A stretch of 64,000 nt of DNA from Moritella yayanosii (GTDB taxonomy: Bacteria > Pseudomonadota > Gammaproteobacteria > Enterobacterales > Moritellaceae). Under the pieces are notes generated by a model. It was not told the origin of the DNA. It saw nothing but the letters and a program-made list of their open reading frames with translations, and searched no databases. The translations under genes were made by a program, and so were the position numbers. The stretch is from NCBI RefSeq assembly GCF_900465055.1, contig NZ_LS483250.1, positions 1 through 64,000 of the forward strand. The letters are read 5' to 3'. Shown one piece after another: positions 62,977 through 64,000 of this stretch; the first letter of the stretch is position 1, and the number at the start of each line of letters is the position of its first letter.

Positions 62977-64000
62977 TTAGGTATTTGAGGCGGCGTTGTG
63001 ATGGTCTTTTCTGAGATTGGTTAATCGGTGTTGGGTAATGCCAAACACCGAATTGTGTGCGTATTCTCCTTTATTGTTCATTGAACCCGCGATAATGTTG
63101 GTGAGTAACTGAATAGCGTCAGTGACATGGTCAATTGCCCATATATGGAATAAACCTTGCTCAACGGCCTCAATAACATCGTTTCGTAGCATGAGATTAT
63201 GTACATTAGTGCGCGGAATTATCACCCCTTGTGTTGATAATTGTGTAATCGATGAACAAACATCAAAAAAACCTTCAATCTTTTCATTTACCCCGCCGAT
63301 GGGTTGGGCATGACCAAATTGATCCATGGACCCGGTGATGGCGATATCTTGACGTAACGGTACTTGCGAAAATGCAGAAATAATAGCACAGCATTCGGCA
63401 AGCGAAGCGCTGTCACCATCGACTTGACCGTAAGATTGTTCGAACGTCAAACGTGTCGTGAGTGGGATCGTGACAGTTTGGCCAAATACCGATGCAATAT
63501 AAGCGGATAGGATCATCACGCCTTTGGAATGGAGGTTACCACCAAGCTTCACTTTACGTTCAATATCAAAAATTTCCCCTTCGCCAAAGGAGGCTGTTGC
63601 GGTGATACGCCCTGGGATACCAAATTCGCTGTCTGATGTTGCAATCACGGAAAGTGCATTAATTTGTCCTATCACACTACCCTTAATATCAATGAGAGTG
63701 GCACCATTGATAAAGCTTTGCAGTAGATAGTCTTGTAATCTACCGGCTCGTTGCTGTTTGTTTGTCAGCGCTTGTTCAACATGGTGATGACGTATAAGCG
63801 TGGCATTTGCAAGACGTGCACAATAATTACTTTCACGTAATAAGTTGGCGATATCAAGTGAATGCAAAGAGAGCTTATCTTGATCTTCAGCTTGGCGTGA
63901 GCTGTACTCGATGATCCGACTCATGGCTTTACGATCGCAATGTAGCATATTGTTATCGTGTACGATACTCGAAATGAATTGTGCGTAGTGTGCTTCTGCA
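62977..64000 (-). CDS. Lon-family ATP-dependent protease (LonH/YcbZ-like), C-terminal part
   Basis: The frame stays open to the right edge beyond ATG 63948, so the gene is cut by the window; 341 residues are visible. The C-terminal Lon protease domain has the catalytic Ser in VDGDSASLAECC and Lys in GGVNEKIEGFF, which define the Ser-Lys dyad, preceded by AAA lid sequence (AMSRIIEYSSRQAEDQDKLSL). Length and sequence resemble the YcbZ group of Lon-like proteases rather than LonA. Substrates are unknown. Confidence 0.9.
   Translation of the reverse strand, partial: AEAHYAQFISSIVHDNNMLHCDRKAMSRIIEYSSRQAEDQDKLSLHSLDIANLLRESNYCARLANATLIRHHHVEQALTNKQQRAGRLQDYLLQSFINGATLIDIKGSVIGQINALSVIATSDSEFGIPGRITATASFGEGEIFDIERKVKLGGNLHSKGVMILSAYIASVFGQTVTIPLTTRLTFEQSYGQVDGDSASLAECCAIISAFSQVPLRQDIAITGSMDQFGHAQPIGGVNEKIEGFFDVCSSITQLSTQGVIIPRTNVHNLMLRNDVIEAVEQGLFHIWAIDHVTDAIQLLTNIIAGSMNNKGEYAHNSVFGITQHRLTNLRKDHHNAASNT

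Overview
The window looks like a chromosomal segment of a marine gammaproteobacterium of the Alteromonadales type. A Moritella, Shewanella or Psychromonas relative is the best guess (inference). The base composition is moderately AT-rich. The genes point the same way: a Lap-type adhesin system with LapD/LapG, adhE under an FNR-type site, cmoA/cmoB, KefB/KefG, a Zur/znu locus and a LonH-like protease. No tRNA, rRNA or CRISPR array was seen.

Region 1 (1-14.5 kb) is one co-directional biofilm operon. It starts with the C-terminal 2048 residues of a giant RTX adhesin with 318-bp repeats, a PA14-like region, a vWA domain and RTX repeats. Next come its type I secretion ABC protein, membrane fusion protein and TolC-like channel, an OmpA-like lipoprotein, the LapG-type periplasmic cysteine protease and the LapD-type c-di-GMP receptor with degenerate GGDEF and EAL motifs. 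Together they would secrete, hold and release the adhesin according to c-di-GMP.

Region 2 (14.5-46.4 kb) is ordinary chromosome in small operons. It includes a 2OG-Fe(II) oxygenase, an aldehyde dehydrogenase divergent from an HxlR regulator, and an isolated Flp-type pilin with a Gly-Asn-Asn tail. A zinc regulon follows: DUF1007 plus a NicO-like permease converge on znuA-znuB-znuC. One 15-bp Zur-like operator occurs three times there, and an unlisted 40-codon membrane peptide precedes znuC. Further on are a CurA-like reductase and GST, outer-membrane proteins, kefG-kefB, ggt, a thioesterase, a KdgM-family porin, a DeoR regulator, adhE, ferritin, a RimK/UUP1/RimB-like cluster with two retropepsin-like lipoproteins, and cmoB-cmoA. 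aspS (46.8-48.6 kb) ends at a strong terminator.

Region 3 (48.7-60.1 kb) is the accessory region and the most interesting part. I read it as a cluster of integron gene cassettes lacking an integron integrase (a CALIN), oriented on the minus strand. Six cassettes carry a RelE-type toxin/antitoxin, a GH24 muramidase with a DUF1311 protein, an HNH nuclease, a DUF3606 protein, a second HNH nuclease and an unknown protein. The matching core-site halves at both ends of each cassette (GTTAxxx / xxxTAAC) are visible. Copies of an IS91-like element that encodes a tyrosine recombinase and an HUH transposase sit between the cassettes. One copy is full length (2291 bp), one is internally deleted, two are truncated, and a diverged relative is decayed. 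Wherever it can be read, the element is inserted at the same nucleotide, the G/TT point of an attC R'' box. Its own ends would form an attC-like hairpin on circularisation.

Region 4 (60.6-64 kb) returns to core genes: a hemerythrin-NIT-HAMP-GGDEF diguanylate cyclase and a Lon-family protease running off the right edge.
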